The position numbers were made by a program, and so were the translations under genes. DNA of 21,812 nucleotides from Lachnospiraceae bacterium UBA3850 (GTDB lineage: Bacteria > Bacillota > Clostridia > Lachnospirales > Lachnospiraceae), in contig DGHK01000064.1 of assembly GCA_002392655.1 (NCBI GenBank), forward strand, positions 1-21,812, in the 5' to 3' direction. The number at the start of each line of letters is the position of its first letter. Within the stretch, counting starts at the first letter, position 1. Below are positions 1 to 7,844 of this stretch, piece by piece. The notes below the pieces were generated by a model. That model was not told where the DNA came from. It made no database searches and saw nothing but the letters and a program-made list of their open reading frames with translations.

Positions 1-62
1 GAAAAATTATGATAAAACACTAAAAATCTTTTCTTATTGAACTTATCTCGTTCACTATATAT

Positions 63-91
63 ATAATACCACACTTGTTATAGAAATACAA
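63..91 (-). promoter_or_regulatory. Possible sigma-A promoter reading out of the window
   Basis: On the minus strand TTGTAT (86-91) and TATTAT (63-68) are separated by 17 bases, in an AT-rich 133-base stretch downstream of the NYN gene. It would drive a gene left of the window. AT-rich sequence makes chance matches common, so this is tentative. No strong terminator was seen for the NYN gene; only weak A/T pairing lies just after its stop. Confidence 0.35.
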
Positions 92-133
92 CAAAAAATC
101 TATAAAAAAACAAAAATTTTTATGCAAAATGTT

Positions 134-1087
134 TTATCTTATGTAAACCTTTCTGCTGGATCCAGAACTCTCAACCTTTAGGTCTTTTATGCCATAAATA
201 AACTTCGATAAAGTGGCATATCCAAACTCCTTTGCATTAAATCTCGGGAACTCATCATGTATCTTCTGTCCCAGAAGTCCAAGCTCGATACCCTTGGTTC
301 CGGCCTCTGCCACGGTATCGATAGTGAAGTGTTTAACCTTCCTCTTCATATCCTTATCTGTATGAAGAGCAACGAAAACCGTGCTGTCCTTTTTCTTTAC
401 ATCAAATGCAGATGTTTCATCGATAAATGTAGACAGCGAGCTGTATCCATAATTTCTGACATCGAAGTCAGAGTACTTCTTCTGAAGTCTGCTTCCAATC
501 TCTCCCAGACCGGTTTCCCTTCCGCGGTTATCATTCTCAGTAATGATCTCGATTATGTCATTCTCGATAACCTTCTGTGAGATTACATTTTCTGCCTTCT
601 TCTTGCGCTTAGCCTTGGATGCACCCTTGTCGTCACCCGCCTCATCCACGCTTTGATCAAGCAGGAGCTCAAGATCCGTAAAGACCGTACATGCCGCTCT
701 GAAGGAACGAGGTGTTTTGTTCTCTCCCATACCTATTACATGCATACCTGACTCACGAAGTCTGCTGGCCAGTCTGGTAAAATCTCCATCACTTGATACT
801 ATGCAGAATCCATCCACACTATCTGTGTAGAGGATATCCATCGCATCTATAATAAGTGTTGAATCAGTTGCATTCTTTCCAACTGTATTTCTGAACTGCT
901 GGATAGGAGTAATAGAATTCTCCATTAGCTCCTTCTTCCACTTAGTAGCCTGCGAGGATGTCCAGTCACCGTATATCCTCTTATAGGTTACTACACCATA
1001 CTTTGTCATCTCGTCCAGTATACTGCCTATATACTTCGATGAGATATTGTCTGAATCGATAAGCACCGCATATCTTTTATCTTCCAT
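134..1087 (-). CDS. NYN-domain protein with two OST-HTH (LOTUS) domains
   Basis: This is a 317-residue putative RNA-binding or RNA-cleaving protein. Residues 5-145 read as a NYN (LabA/PIN-like) fold: AVLIDSDN near the N terminus gives Asp11/Asp13/Asn14, IIDAMDIL gives Asp81 and SSDGDF gives Asp100/Asp102, the usual acidic metal-binding set. A basic linker (about 155-167) leads to two tandem winged-helix OST-HTH/LOTUS modules (about 170-243 and 248-317), recognised by the repeated YGY/FGY..L..FI signature. This NYN plus OST-HTH architecture is a known bacterial family; cellular targets are generally unknown. The ATG start follows a GGGGGA stretch. It lies 62 bases downstream of a small unrecognised gene on the same strand and may be co-transcribed with it. 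Family call is firm; RNase activity is inferred from the domain. Confidence 0.9.
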   Translation of the reverse strand: MEDKRYAVLIDSDNISSKYIGSILDEMTKYGVVTYKRIYGDWTSSQATKWKKELMENSITPIQQFRNTVGKNATDSTLIIDAMDILYTDSVDGFCIVSSDGDFTRLASRLRESGMHVIGMGENKTPRSFRAACTVFTDLELLLDQSVDEAGDDKGASKAKRKKKAENVISQKVIENDIIEIITENDNRGRETGLGEIGSRLQKKYSDFDVRNYGYSSLSTFIDETSAFDVKKKDSTVFVALHTDKDMKRKVKHFTIDTVAEAGTKGIELGLLGQKIHDEFPRFNAKEFGYATLSKFIYGIKDLKVESSGSSRKVYIR

Positions 1088-1149
1088 CTGTTTTCCATAT
1101 CCCCCATGAATTAGTCAAACAACTACTGCATAAGAAAGTTCTTTTAATC

Positions 1150-1512
1150 TTACTCGTCATCGGCAAACATAAGCGGAATATCCTGGATGGATTCTTCCTT
1201 TTTCCTATGCTTTTCCCTGATAGGTGCAGTCTCCTCATATTCATTTATCTTGTTTGCGTCACTCTCACCATTTCTATCGGTGGGATATGCACCTATATTC
1301 TTAAACTGTCTGTAAACATCAAGAGTTGTCTCCGACAGAGACTTATGCATCTGATATCTGCGCATCTCCTCATTGTCTCCGATAAGTATACCTCTTACCG
1401 CAGACTTATAAACCGCTCTCTTGGCCTCATCCTTCGTGAGTCCATACTTTTCGATCAACTCCTGCCTAATTATTTTCAAATAATCCTCTATATAATCCGG
1501 TACTACTGCCAT
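1150..1512 (-). CDS. Small unrecognised acidic/helical protein, 120 aa
   Basis: I do not recognise this family. The ATG start has a good upstream AGAGGAAT ribosome binding site. The first 70 residues look helical and amphipathic, with YIEDYLKII, KDEAKRAVYKSAVRG and EEMRRYQMHKSL segments. The last 45 are charged and low complexity (EKHRKKEES) and end in an acidic LMFADDE tail. There is no signal peptide or membrane segment, so it should be cytosolic. It sits 47 bases downstream of the dehydrogenase gene and 62 bases upstream of the NYN-OST-HTH gene, all on one strand, so joint transcription is likely; a functional link to the NYN protein is only a guess. Confidence 0.75.
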   Translation of the reverse strand: MAVVPDYIEDYLKIIRQELIEKYGLTKDEAKRAVYKSAVRGILIGDNEEMRRYQMHKSLSETTLDVYRQFKNIGAYPTDRNGESDANKINEYEETAPIREKHRKKEESIQDIPLMFADDE

Positions 1513-1559
1513 ATCAATTCCTCTATATTTCCACCATTTTTCATATATTTCGTATGTAC

Positions 1560-2678
1560 TTACTCAAAATCAAACTTATAGTCAAGCCCCAGTGCATCCC
1601 TTACAGTGATGATGTCCTTCTGAACCGCCTCACCTACAGGCACGCCTTTGTCCTTTCTGAAAAGCCACATATCATACTCTTTTTCTCCGGCGGTATATAT
1701 CCTGTCCTCACCCGGAGCCTTCTTCGAAGCTCTCAGCTCTCGGCATATGTCACCGGCTATCTTCTTAAATTCTTCTCGTCCCACAAATGCATCAGGATCT
1801 ACCACAAAGAAGAAATGTCCGAGCCCATACATCTGAGGCTTACCATCCTCACTTACGCCGGTAAGAGCCTTCATAAATCTTCCGCCTGCAAGTGCTGCTG
1901 AAAGGATTTCGACTACCGCTGCATAGCCATAGCCCTTATAACCTGCCAGTTCTTCTCCTATACCACCAAGCGGTGCAAGCGCCGCTGTTCCATCGACCAG
2001 CGCCTTCAGTATCTCAGCACTATCAGTCAGAGCCTCCCCGTTTTCCGATATAACCGTTCCAGCCGGAGTAGGTTTTCCTTCTCGCGCATAGTACTCTATC
2101 CTTCCTCTCTGTACTATCGATGTAGCACAGTCCAGACAGAAATCAAATTCCTCATCAGTAGGAAGAGAAAATGTAAGCGGATTCGTTCCCATCATATTCT
2201 CAACTCCATTTGTAGGAGCAATTGATGGTCTTGCATTTGTTCCAGTTATTCCCACCATACCTTCCTTGCTGGCCATAGAAGTCCAGTAGCCTGCTATTCC
2301 GTAATGGGTTGAATTCCTTATAGCACCGCCGGCCATTCCATAGGTCTTGGCCTTCTCTATAAGCTTCTCCATCATACGATAGCTTGCCACCATACCCATA
2401 CCATCATGGGCATCCATAACAACCGTTGTAGGAGTCTCCTTAATGATCTCTATATTTGTAACCGGAAGCAAGGTTCCCTTCACGATTCTGTCTATGTATA
2501 TAGGTTTAAATCTGTTACATCCGTGGCTCTCTATGCCTCTTCTGTCTGATTCCAGAAGCACATCCGCGCATATCCTTGCGTCCTCCTCGGGAACCCCATA
2601 TCCCTTAAAGGCATCGATCATAAACGCGTTCATCACATCCCACGGAACAAACGGTCTGGTTTCTTTTATCTCTCCCAT
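1560..2678 (-). CDS. Malate/L-lactate dehydrogenase, LDH2 family
   Basis: This is a 372-residue NAD(P)-dependent 2-hydroxyacid oxidoreductase of the LDH2/MDH2 superfamily, unrelated in fold to classical LDH. Visible family features are DRRGIESHGCNRF (residues 46-58, with the conserved Arg and catalytic His), HYGIAGYW (125-132), GTNPLTF (164-170) and a GYKGYG motif in the C-terminal half. Its length is normal for the family. The ATG start is preceded by AGGAGAAGG. Members act on malate, L-lactate, ureidoglycolate, sulfolactate or other 2-hydroxyacids, and sequence alone does not settle the substrate. It follows a strong hairpin after the AAA+ gene, so it probably starts a new unit with the two smaller genes downstream. 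Confidence 0.9.
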   Translation of the reverse strand: MGEIKETRPFVPWDVMNAFMIDAFKGYGVPEEDARICADVLLESDRRGIESHGCNRFKPIYIDRIVKGTLLPVTNIEIIKETPTTVVMDAHDGMGMVASYRMMEKLIEKAKTYGMAGGAIRNSTHYGIAGYWTSMASKEGMVGITGTNARPSIAPTNGVENMMGTNPLTFSLPTDEEFDFCLDCATSIVQRGRIEYYAREGKPTPAGTVISENGEALTDSAEILKALVDGTAALAPLGGIGEELAGYKGYGYAAVVEILSAALAGGRFMKALTGVSEDGKPQMYGLGHFFFVVDPDAFVGREEFKKIAGDICRELRASKKAPGEDRIYTAGEKEYDMWLFRKDKGVPVGEAVQKDIITVRDALGLDYKFDFE

Positions 2679-2710
2679 AAGCCTTCTCCTGTAAGTATCG
2701 CTATTCTACA

Positions 2711-2738
2711 AGTGGGAACTGGCACACCAGTTCCCACT
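2711..2738 (-). terminator. 12-bp perfect hairpin after the AAA+ gene
   Basis: AGTGGGAACTGG and its exact complement flank a 4-base loop, 28 bases past the AAA+ stop and 33 bases before the dehydrogenase start. On the minus strand it is followed only by a T-poor TTGTAGAAT tract, so it may be a weak terminator or a processing/stabilising hairpin rather than a textbook intrinsic terminator. Confidence 0.6.
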
Positions 2739-2765
2739 CATATAAATCATCCACACATAACTCTA

Positions 2766-4418
2766 TCAGTCATCATTCTTTGTAAGTGCTCCGGCTGTAG
2801 TATCCTCAACCATATCTTCACGAAGAAGTGTGATCAGATCATCATCGTTTATGTTCTCATCAGCGATGATACGTGTAGCCTGTCTGTCTACACAACGCTC
2901 GAAGTAGTTACGAACGAGACGGGCATTTGCGAAGTTATCCTTCTTCTGCTCTGACATACCTCTGAGATATGTCTCAGCAACATCTGCCGCACTCTGTGTA
3001 AGTATGTAATCATTTGATTTACACATATACTTGAAGATCTCCATCAGCTCGCCGCTGTTGTAATCCGGGAAGTATATGTACTTATTAAATCTTGACTTAA
3101 GACCAGGGTTTGACTCGATGAACTCTGTCATCTCATTTGTATATCCGGCAACGATAACGATGAAGTCATCACGATCATCCTCCATACGTTTAAGGAGTGT
3201 ATCAATTGCCTCCTGACCATAGTCACCTGAATCCTTCTTATGTGTCAGTGTGTATGCCTCATCGATAAAGAGGATACCACCGATTGCGCGGTTAATAACA
3301 TTTGTAGTCTTCAGAGCTGTACCACCGGCAAAGTGATCAACCAGTCCTGAACGGTCAACTTCTATGAACTGACCCTTGCTGACAAGTCCGAGCTGCTTAT
3401 AGATCTTAGCAAGGAGACGAGCAATTGTTGTCTTACCTGTACCGGGGTTACCGGTAAATACCAGGTGGAATGACATCTCAACTCGCTTATAGCCTCTCAT
3501 CTCACGAAGCTTACGAACCTTGATGATGTTAATGAGGTGCATAACGTCCTCTTTAACGGAACCAAGTCCGATAAGTGCCTGCAGATCATGTACAAGCTCA
3601 TCCAGAGATTTATCAATTTCCTCAGCCTCATCCTTACGGCCTCTTCTTCCACCGACACGTCCTTCACCACGCTTGAAGACCTTGCCCTCGTTATCCTCCT
3701 CCTGCTTGAAGTTCAGGAACTCAGATACGTCTGTTGCTGCCTTCTTCTGGATATTACGTCCGGATATACCGATTGCCTTCTTAGATACGAACTCACCTGT
3801 CTTCTCATCAAAGGAAGTGATCGTCTCAAGATCAGGATTTGCAGTATTGGAAAATGTAGCTGTACCCTTCATATAATCAGGCATATCCTGTGACTTAAGC
3901 ACACTCGTTGACTGAGATGTTACTATTCCTGCACTATTAAGAGTTCCATTCAGAACAGTCACATAATCCTTGAGTGACTGCTTTGTAGCATCCTTTGCTC
4001 CATCATATGCGATAAAGCCCTCACCGAGCTTTCTGAACGCATCAACCACGAACTTGGATCTGGCAACACTTGCTGCCGCCTTGTTCATCTCACTGTCACG
4101 ATCAGCCGCTATGAAATATGAAAGTGATTTTGGAGCCTCTGTTAAAAATCTGGTGTCTGCACATTTGGTTTCTACAAGTGCAAGAAACTTTTCTTCAGAA
4201 AGTATCATACGGAGATTTGTTTTAATATACTCCATCTGATCTGGAAAATTCGGATTGCCCGGCTCATAGAGATATCCAAGGAATATCATCATATCATACC
4301 TAAGGAGATCCTTAAGCTGCATCTTTGAATCACTTGGATAAATGTTAGGATTGTTCTGTATCTCATCTGCATATGTGATACATTCAGAAATCATGTTTTG
4401 AATATTTTTAATTACCAT
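2766..4418 (-). CDS. AAA+ ATPase, CbbX/SpoVK-like, with unknown N-terminal region
   Basis: This is a 550-residue cytosolic ATPase. Numbered from the ATG used here, the C-terminal half is a CbbX/CfxQ-SpoVK type AAA+ module: Walker A GNPGTGKT (about 323-330), Walker B ILFIDEA (382-388), sensor 1 in IVIVAGYTN (420-428), NPGLKSRFN with the arginine finger (437-445) and sensor 2 NARLVRN (498-504). Residues 1-235 resemble no domain I know; 235-265 is a charged, Arg/Gly-rich linker. A GTG five codons upstream (4433) is possible, but the ATG at 4418 has GGTGG six bases before it and is preferred. It has its own extended -10 promoter and a 3' hairpin, so it is probably monocistronic. CbbX relatives remodel Rubisco, but no Rubisco is here; the client is unknown. 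Confidence 0.88.
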   Translation of the reverse strand: MVIKNIQNMISECITYADEIQNNPNIYPSDSKMQLKDLLRYDMMIFLGYLYEPGNPNFPDQMEYIKTNLRMILSEEKFLALVETKCADTRFLTEAPKSLSYFIAADRDSEMNKAAASVARSKFVVDAFRKLGEGFIAYDGAKDATKQSLKDYVTVLNGTLNSAGIVTSQSTSVLKSQDMPDYMKGTATFSNTANPDLETITSFDEKTGEFVSKKAIGISGRNIQKKAATDVSEFLNFKQEEDNEGKVFKRGEGRVGGRRGRKDEAEEIDKSLDELVHDLQALIGLGSVKEDVMHLINIIKVRKLREMRGYKRVEMSFHLVFTGNPGTGKTTIARLLAKIYKQLGLVSKGQFIEVDRSGLVDHFAGGTALKTTNVINRAIGGILFIDEAYTLTHKKDSGDYGQEAIDTLLKRMEDDRDDFIVIVAGYTNEMTEFIESNPGLKSRFNKYIYFPDYNSGELMEIFKYMCKSNDYILTQSAADVAETYLRGMSEQKKDNFANARLVRNYFERCVDRQATRIIADENINDDDLITLLREDMVEDTTAGALTKNDD

Positions 4419-4489
4419 TTTTGTCCACCACACCCGTACATTATATTTGTATGCATACGGTGCAGAGTACTACGCCGTATCACTAGATT

Positions 4490-4518
4490 ATTATATCACA
4501 TAAGGTACACAAACTAAA
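4490..4518 (-). promoter_or_regulatory. Extended -10 promoter for the AAA+ gene
   Basis: On the minus strand TGATATAAT gives a perfect extended -10 (TATAAT at 4490-4495), with a poor -35 TTTAGT (4513-4518) at 17-base spacing. It lies about 70 bases upstream of the ATG, in the only sizeable gap on this side of the AAA+ gene. Confidence 0.6.
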
Positions 4519-4560
4519 GCATAAAAATTCGTTATTACTCACTGATTTTTATGTATTATA

Positions 4561-5424
4561 TCAATCTGTCGGTCTCTGATAAAATCTTCCCAGAATTCTT
4601 TCGGATTTAATAACATTTACAAATGCTTCTTTATCCTTTTCTTTTACCTTATTCACAACCTTGCCTGCTTCCGCAGCATTGACTACCGAATAGACTACAT
4701 TTCTCTCACTATGCTCGTACGAACCTTCGCCATCAATTACCGTTGCACTGTGATTGCTGACTTCATGTATCACATCACAGACCGCTCTCGGCTTGTTTGT
4801 GATAATAAAAAGCGTAGCCTTCTGATACTTCCTATACATAATTCTGATAACTATAGTCGACGCAAACTGGAATATGATCGAATAAAGAGCTTTGTCCCAA
4901 TCAAAAAGTATTCCTGCCATTGAAAGGATTACTCCATTTATGATAAGCGGAACAGAGAAGGAATCAACCCCCCTCTTCTCAGACAGATAGATAGCTATAA
5001 AGTCAGTTCCGCCACTGGTCGAATCCGCCAAAAGACACAGACTTATCGCAACACCGCTTATAAGTCCACCGAAGATACTTATAAGCATTATATCCTCAGT
5101 TATACTGATTGACGGAAGCACATCCGTAAGTACACCTGTCAGGACTATGCACCAGCACGAAAGCATCGTAAACTTTTTTCCGATATACTTAAAACCGATG
5201 TAAACAGGAATAGCATTTATCAGAAGGTTCACCAGAGTATAGGAAGGTTTTATGCCTAAAAACTTATCAAAGCTTTCCTGAATGAGAAGTGTCAGACCAC
5301 TCGCTCCTCCGGGAAGAAGTCCGCCCGTATGAACAAATGTATTTATATCCAGTGCCATAATGATAGACGCAATTGAGACCACTATAAGTCTTATTAGAAG
5401 ATTGATTATTCTGCTTCTTTTCAT
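4561..5424 (-). CDS. YitT family membrane protein (DUF161 plus DUF2179)
   Basis: This is a 287-residue polytopic membrane protein. About five or six hydrophobic segments lie between residues 8 and 195, with the family's conserved GGLLPGGASGL (34-44) and ADSTSGGTDFIA (133-144) loops. A soluble C-terminal DUF2179-like domain (about 205-280) follows, with TLFIITNKP and the ERNVVYSVVN strand. YitT proteins are common and often multicopy in Firmicutes; their transported substrate is not established. The ATG is preceded by AAGGAGG at ideal spacing. The gene begins 13 bases after the mntP-like stop, so it is very likely the last gene of the LUD-mntP-yitT unit. Family assignment is confident; function is unknown. 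Confidence 0.92.
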   Translation of the reverse strand: MKRSRIINLLIRLIVVSIASIIMALDINTFVHTGGLLPGGASGLTLLIQESFDKFLGIKPSYTLVNLLINAIPVYIGFKYIGKKFTMLSCWCIVLTGVLTDVLPSISITEDIMLISIFGGLISGVAISLCLLADSTSGGTDFIAIYLSEKRGVDSFSVPLIINGVILSMAGILFDWDKALYSIIFQFASTIVIRIMYRKYQKATLFIITNKPRAVCDVIHEVSNHSATVIDGEGSYEHSERNVVYSVVNAAEAGKVVNKVKEKDKEAFVNVIKSERILGRFYQRPTD

Positions 5425-5437
5425 ACGAGCCTCCTTT

Positions 5438-6061
5438 CTAAAGGAGCATTTTAATACCTATTATCACAAGTATGAATCCACCAAAAATCGATGCGCCGCC
5501 TGAAAGTCTGTCTCCTATCCTTTTTCCGGCCACTCCACCGAAAACACAGATGACAAATGTAGTAAATCCGATTATCAGTCCTGCTACAAGTGCCATATAC
5601 CTGTTATAGGATGATATTGCAAACCCGACAGAAAGCGCATCAATCGAAGTTGCTATACTCTGGACCAGAAGCGAGCTTTTAGTGAGACGGACTACAGGAT
5701 CTGACTCGTCAACGGATTCATTTCCGGCTTCGTTTCCCGCTTCATTTCCCGCTTCTTCAGTACTTCGCTTTTCTCTGATTCCCTCGATTACCATCTTGCC
5801 TCCGATAAAAAGTAAGAGTACAAAACCTATCCAGGGAACATATCTTGAAAAGCCTTTAAAAACCTCTACTACAGTACGGACAAGAACCCAGCCCACGAGT
5901 GGCATAAGACACTGAAAGAAAGCAAAGGCTCCAGCCATCAGAAATAGTTTCTTTTTTCTCATACCGGGCTCTCGCATACCATTTACAATCGAAACGGAAA
6001 ATGCATCCATAGCAAGTCCGATACCCAGCAAAAAACTGTTAACAAAAAACGAATAATCCAT
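5438..6061 (-). CDS. mntP: MntP-type manganese efflux pump
   Basis: This 207-residue inner-membrane protein has six predicted helices in two homologous halves. Each half carries the family acidic motif: GLAMDAFSVS (Asp19) and SIDALSVG (Asp141), which line the cation path in MntP. Small-residue motifs LLFIGGKMVIEG (84-95) and FGGFILVIIGIKML (193-206) are also typical. Known MntP proteins export Mn(II). The central cytosolic loop is expanded by an EAGN repeat (residues 103-114) encoded by imperfect 12-base repeats. The ATG overlaps the LUD stop as TAATG, implying translational coupling; no yybP-ykoY manganese riboswitch was seen upstream. Confidence 0.88.
   Translation of the reverse strand: MDYSFFVNSFLLGIGLAMDAFSVSIVNGMREPGMRKKKLFLMAGAFAFFQCLMPLVGWVLVRTVVEVFKGFSRYVPWIGFVLLLFIGGKMVIEGIREKRSTEEAGNEAGNEAGNESVDESDPVVRLTKSSLLVQSIATSIDALSVGFAISSYNRYMALVAGLIIGFTTFVICVFGGVAGKRIGDRLSGGASIFGGFILVIIGIKMLL
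5717..5752 (-). repeat. Three tandem 12-base units inside the mntP loop
   Basis: On the plus strand three units, TTCATTTCCGGC, TTCGTTTCCCGC and TTCATTTCCCGC, run head to tail. They keep frame and encode the EAGN repeat of the MntP cytosolic loop. The near-identity suggests recent slippage expansion. Confidence 0.85.
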
Positions 6062-6690
6062 TAATATCCAAGTTCCTCATTTACAAGTATCACGTGGATA
6101 CGGTCAGCATGTCTCGAGAATCTTGTCATCAGAAACTGACAACAGATAGTATCCGGTGATTTACAGTCCATACAGGAGCCTGTTTTTGCACACGGAGTAG
6201 AAAGTCCGAATCTTTGTGCATTAACCGGAGCAGCTATGTTGCGCGCTCTCTTCATCGCACCGTCTACGTCCTTACATACCTTGTTCATTCCGACAATAAA
6301 AACAACCTTCTTAGGTCCCTGCGCTATGGCAGAAACACGGTTAGAGTTTCCATCTATGTTGATGATTATTCCATCCTCAGTCATAGCATTTGCACTTGAA
6401 AGGAAAAAGTCTGCATCATACGCAAGCAGCATAGCCTCTCTTTTATCCTCATAATTATCTCTGTCTATGAAGTTATAATTTCCTTCTTTAAGTGCGTCTA
6501 CAAGTCCTATCTCTCTTGCACTTTCACAGCCACCCATTGTAACTGATGATCCTTCAGTGATGATCTCCAGCGCTTTCTTAAGTGCCGCTTCCTTATCTGC
6601 CGCATAGTAGCCTGTCATGTTTCTTGACTCAAGACCTGCTATTACCTTCTCAGCCAGAAGCTCATTTCTCTTATACTTATTTGGATTCAT
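6061..6690 (-). CDS. LUD-domain protein (LutC/YkgG-like, formerly DUF162)
   Basis: This is a 209-residue cytosolic protein of the LUD superfamily, whose best-known members LutB/LutC take part in L-lactate oxidation. Recognisable features are TMGGCESAREIGL (51-63), YDADFFLSSANAMTEDG (91-107), and GNSNRVSAIAQGPKKVVFIVG (114-134). The C-terminal part holds five cysteines (167, 173, 176, 183, 184), spaced like a metal or Fe-S site. This stand-alone cysteine-bearing form differs from LutC and its reaction is unknown. The ATG has AAAGGAGGA eight bases upstream. The stop overlaps the mntP start. No lutA or lutB lies nearby, so lactate utilisation cannot be assumed. Confidence 0.88.
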   Translation of the reverse strand: MNPNKYKRNELLAEKVIAGLESRNMTGYYAADKEAALKKALEIITEGSSVTMGGCESAREIGLVDALKEGNYNFIDRDNYEDKREAMLLAYDADFFLSSANAMTEDGIIINIDGNSNRVSAIAQGPKKVVFIVGMNKVCKDVDGAMKRARNIAAPVNAQRFGLSTPCAKTGSCMDCKSPDTICCQFLMTRFSRHADRIHVILVNEELGY

Positions 6691-6760
6691 AATAACATCC
6701 TCCTTTGATATATTACTCTCAGCTTATCTCATTAAGCATACAAAGTTTTACTTGCTATTC

Positions 6761-7762
6761 TTAACTAACTACGTTTAGTCTCTCACCCTTCAGATATGCT
6801 CTAAGGTTGTCAGCTATGGTTTGTATGAGGCGATTTCTTGCTTCCACACTTGCCCATGCGATGTGCGGTGTGATTGTCATGTTCGGAGCCGTAAGTAGTG
6901 GATTATCCGCCTTCATCGGCTCAACCGTCATCACGTCAGCTGCTGCCGCAGCAACCTTGCCACTTCTCAGAGCATCAGCCAGAGCCTCTTCATCTACAAG
7001 CCCGCCCCGGGATACATTTATTATTATCACACCGTCCTTCATCTTCGATATATTTTCCTTGCATATTATACGCTCAGTTGAAGGACTCATCGGAGCGTGA
7101 AGCGTAATGATGTCGCTATTTTTCCAAAGCTCTTCCTGGGATACAAATTTTATACTGACCTCTTCTTTTTCGACCGTCGCACCGTTTTGTATGCCAGTGT
7201 TCTGCATATTTGTATAATTCTCCGGATGCGCAGTTGAGACCAGCACGTTCATTCGAAATGCCCTTGCTATCTCAGCAACTCTTTTTCCTATATTTCCGTA
7301 GCCTAAAATTCCTATAGTTTTTCCGGCAAGCTCCATCACACTGTCTAACCAATAACAGAAGGTCTCGGACTTCACCCAGTCACCTCTATGCACACTTTCA
7401 TTATGAAGAGATATCTTGCTTGCTATCTCAAGGATAAATCCCCATGTGAGCTGGGCTACCGACTCTGTACTGTAGGCCGGCACATTTGTCACCGTTACAC
7501 CATGACGCCTTGCCGCATCCAGATCAACTACGTTGTAGCCTGTTGCACAGATTCCGATATATTTTAGATTCGGAAGACGGCTGAAGGTCTCCTCATCGAA
7601 GATTATCTTGTTTGCAAAAACCACCTCTGCATCGCCGATATGCTCATACTTGTCAGCCTCAGTTGTATTCTGATAAACCTTTGTTTCAAGAATTGAGGTT
7701 ATGGGTTCCAAGGAGATGTCTCCCTGATTCACCGCTCCCTCTTCGAGATAAACTGCTTTCAT
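6761..7762 (-). CDS. D-2-hydroxyacid dehydrogenase (hydroxypyruvate reductase-like)
   Basis: This 333-residue NAD(P)-dependent enzyme of the D-isomer 2-hydroxyacid dehydrogenase family would reduce a 2-keto acid to a D-2-hydroxyacid. The Rossmann glycine motif is GYGNIGKRVAE (154-164). Catalytic residues appear in VSRGGLVDE (Arg252), DVMTVEPM (Glu281) and PHIAWAS (His300). ATGYNVVD (73-80) and TESVAQ (99-104) are typical of the substrate domain. Compared with the usual family pattern there is an extra stretch of about 20-25 residues after the second Rossmann strand (about 181-206). The ATG follows GGAGGA. Glycerate, lactate or phosphoglycerate-type substrates cannot be separated by eye; lack of an ACT domain argues against full-length SerA. 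Confidence 0.9.
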   Translation of the reverse strand: MKAVYLEEGAVNQGDISLEPITSILETKVYQNTTEADKYEHIGDAEVVFANKIIFDEETFSRLPNLKYIGICATGYNVVDLDAARRHGVTVTNVPAYSTESVAQLTWGFILEIASKISLHNESVHRGDWVKSETFCYWLDSVMELAGKTIGILGYGNIGKRVAEIARAFRMNVLVSTAHPENYTNMQNTGIQNGATVEKEEVSIKFVSQEELWKNSDIITLHAPMSPSTERIICKENISKMKDGVIIINVSRGGLVDEEALADALRSGKVAAAAADVMTVEPMKADNPLLTAPNMTITPHIAWASVEARNRLIQTIADNLRAYLKGERLNVVS

Positions 7763-7844
7763 TACTTTTCCTCCGGATATTACTTTCGCTATTCATCATC
7801 AGAAGATAACAATTTTCTATTCTTCTTCAGGAAATTAACTTGCA

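Noticed and set aside
3520..3893. Two overlapping plus-strand frames of 118 codons
   Set aside because: Antisense shadows of the AAA+ gene, with no ribosome binding site and low-complexity Ser/Leu composition.
4520..4553. 9-bp A/T inverted repeat after yitT
   Set aside because: CATAAAAAT/ATTTTTATG around 16 bases is pure A/T apart from its ends and expected by chance in this composition.
5425..5437. Manganese riboswitch (yybP-ykoY) associated with mntP
   Set aside because: mntP starts inside the LUD stop codon, so no leader exists, and the region upstream of the LUD gene has no yybP-ykoY core.
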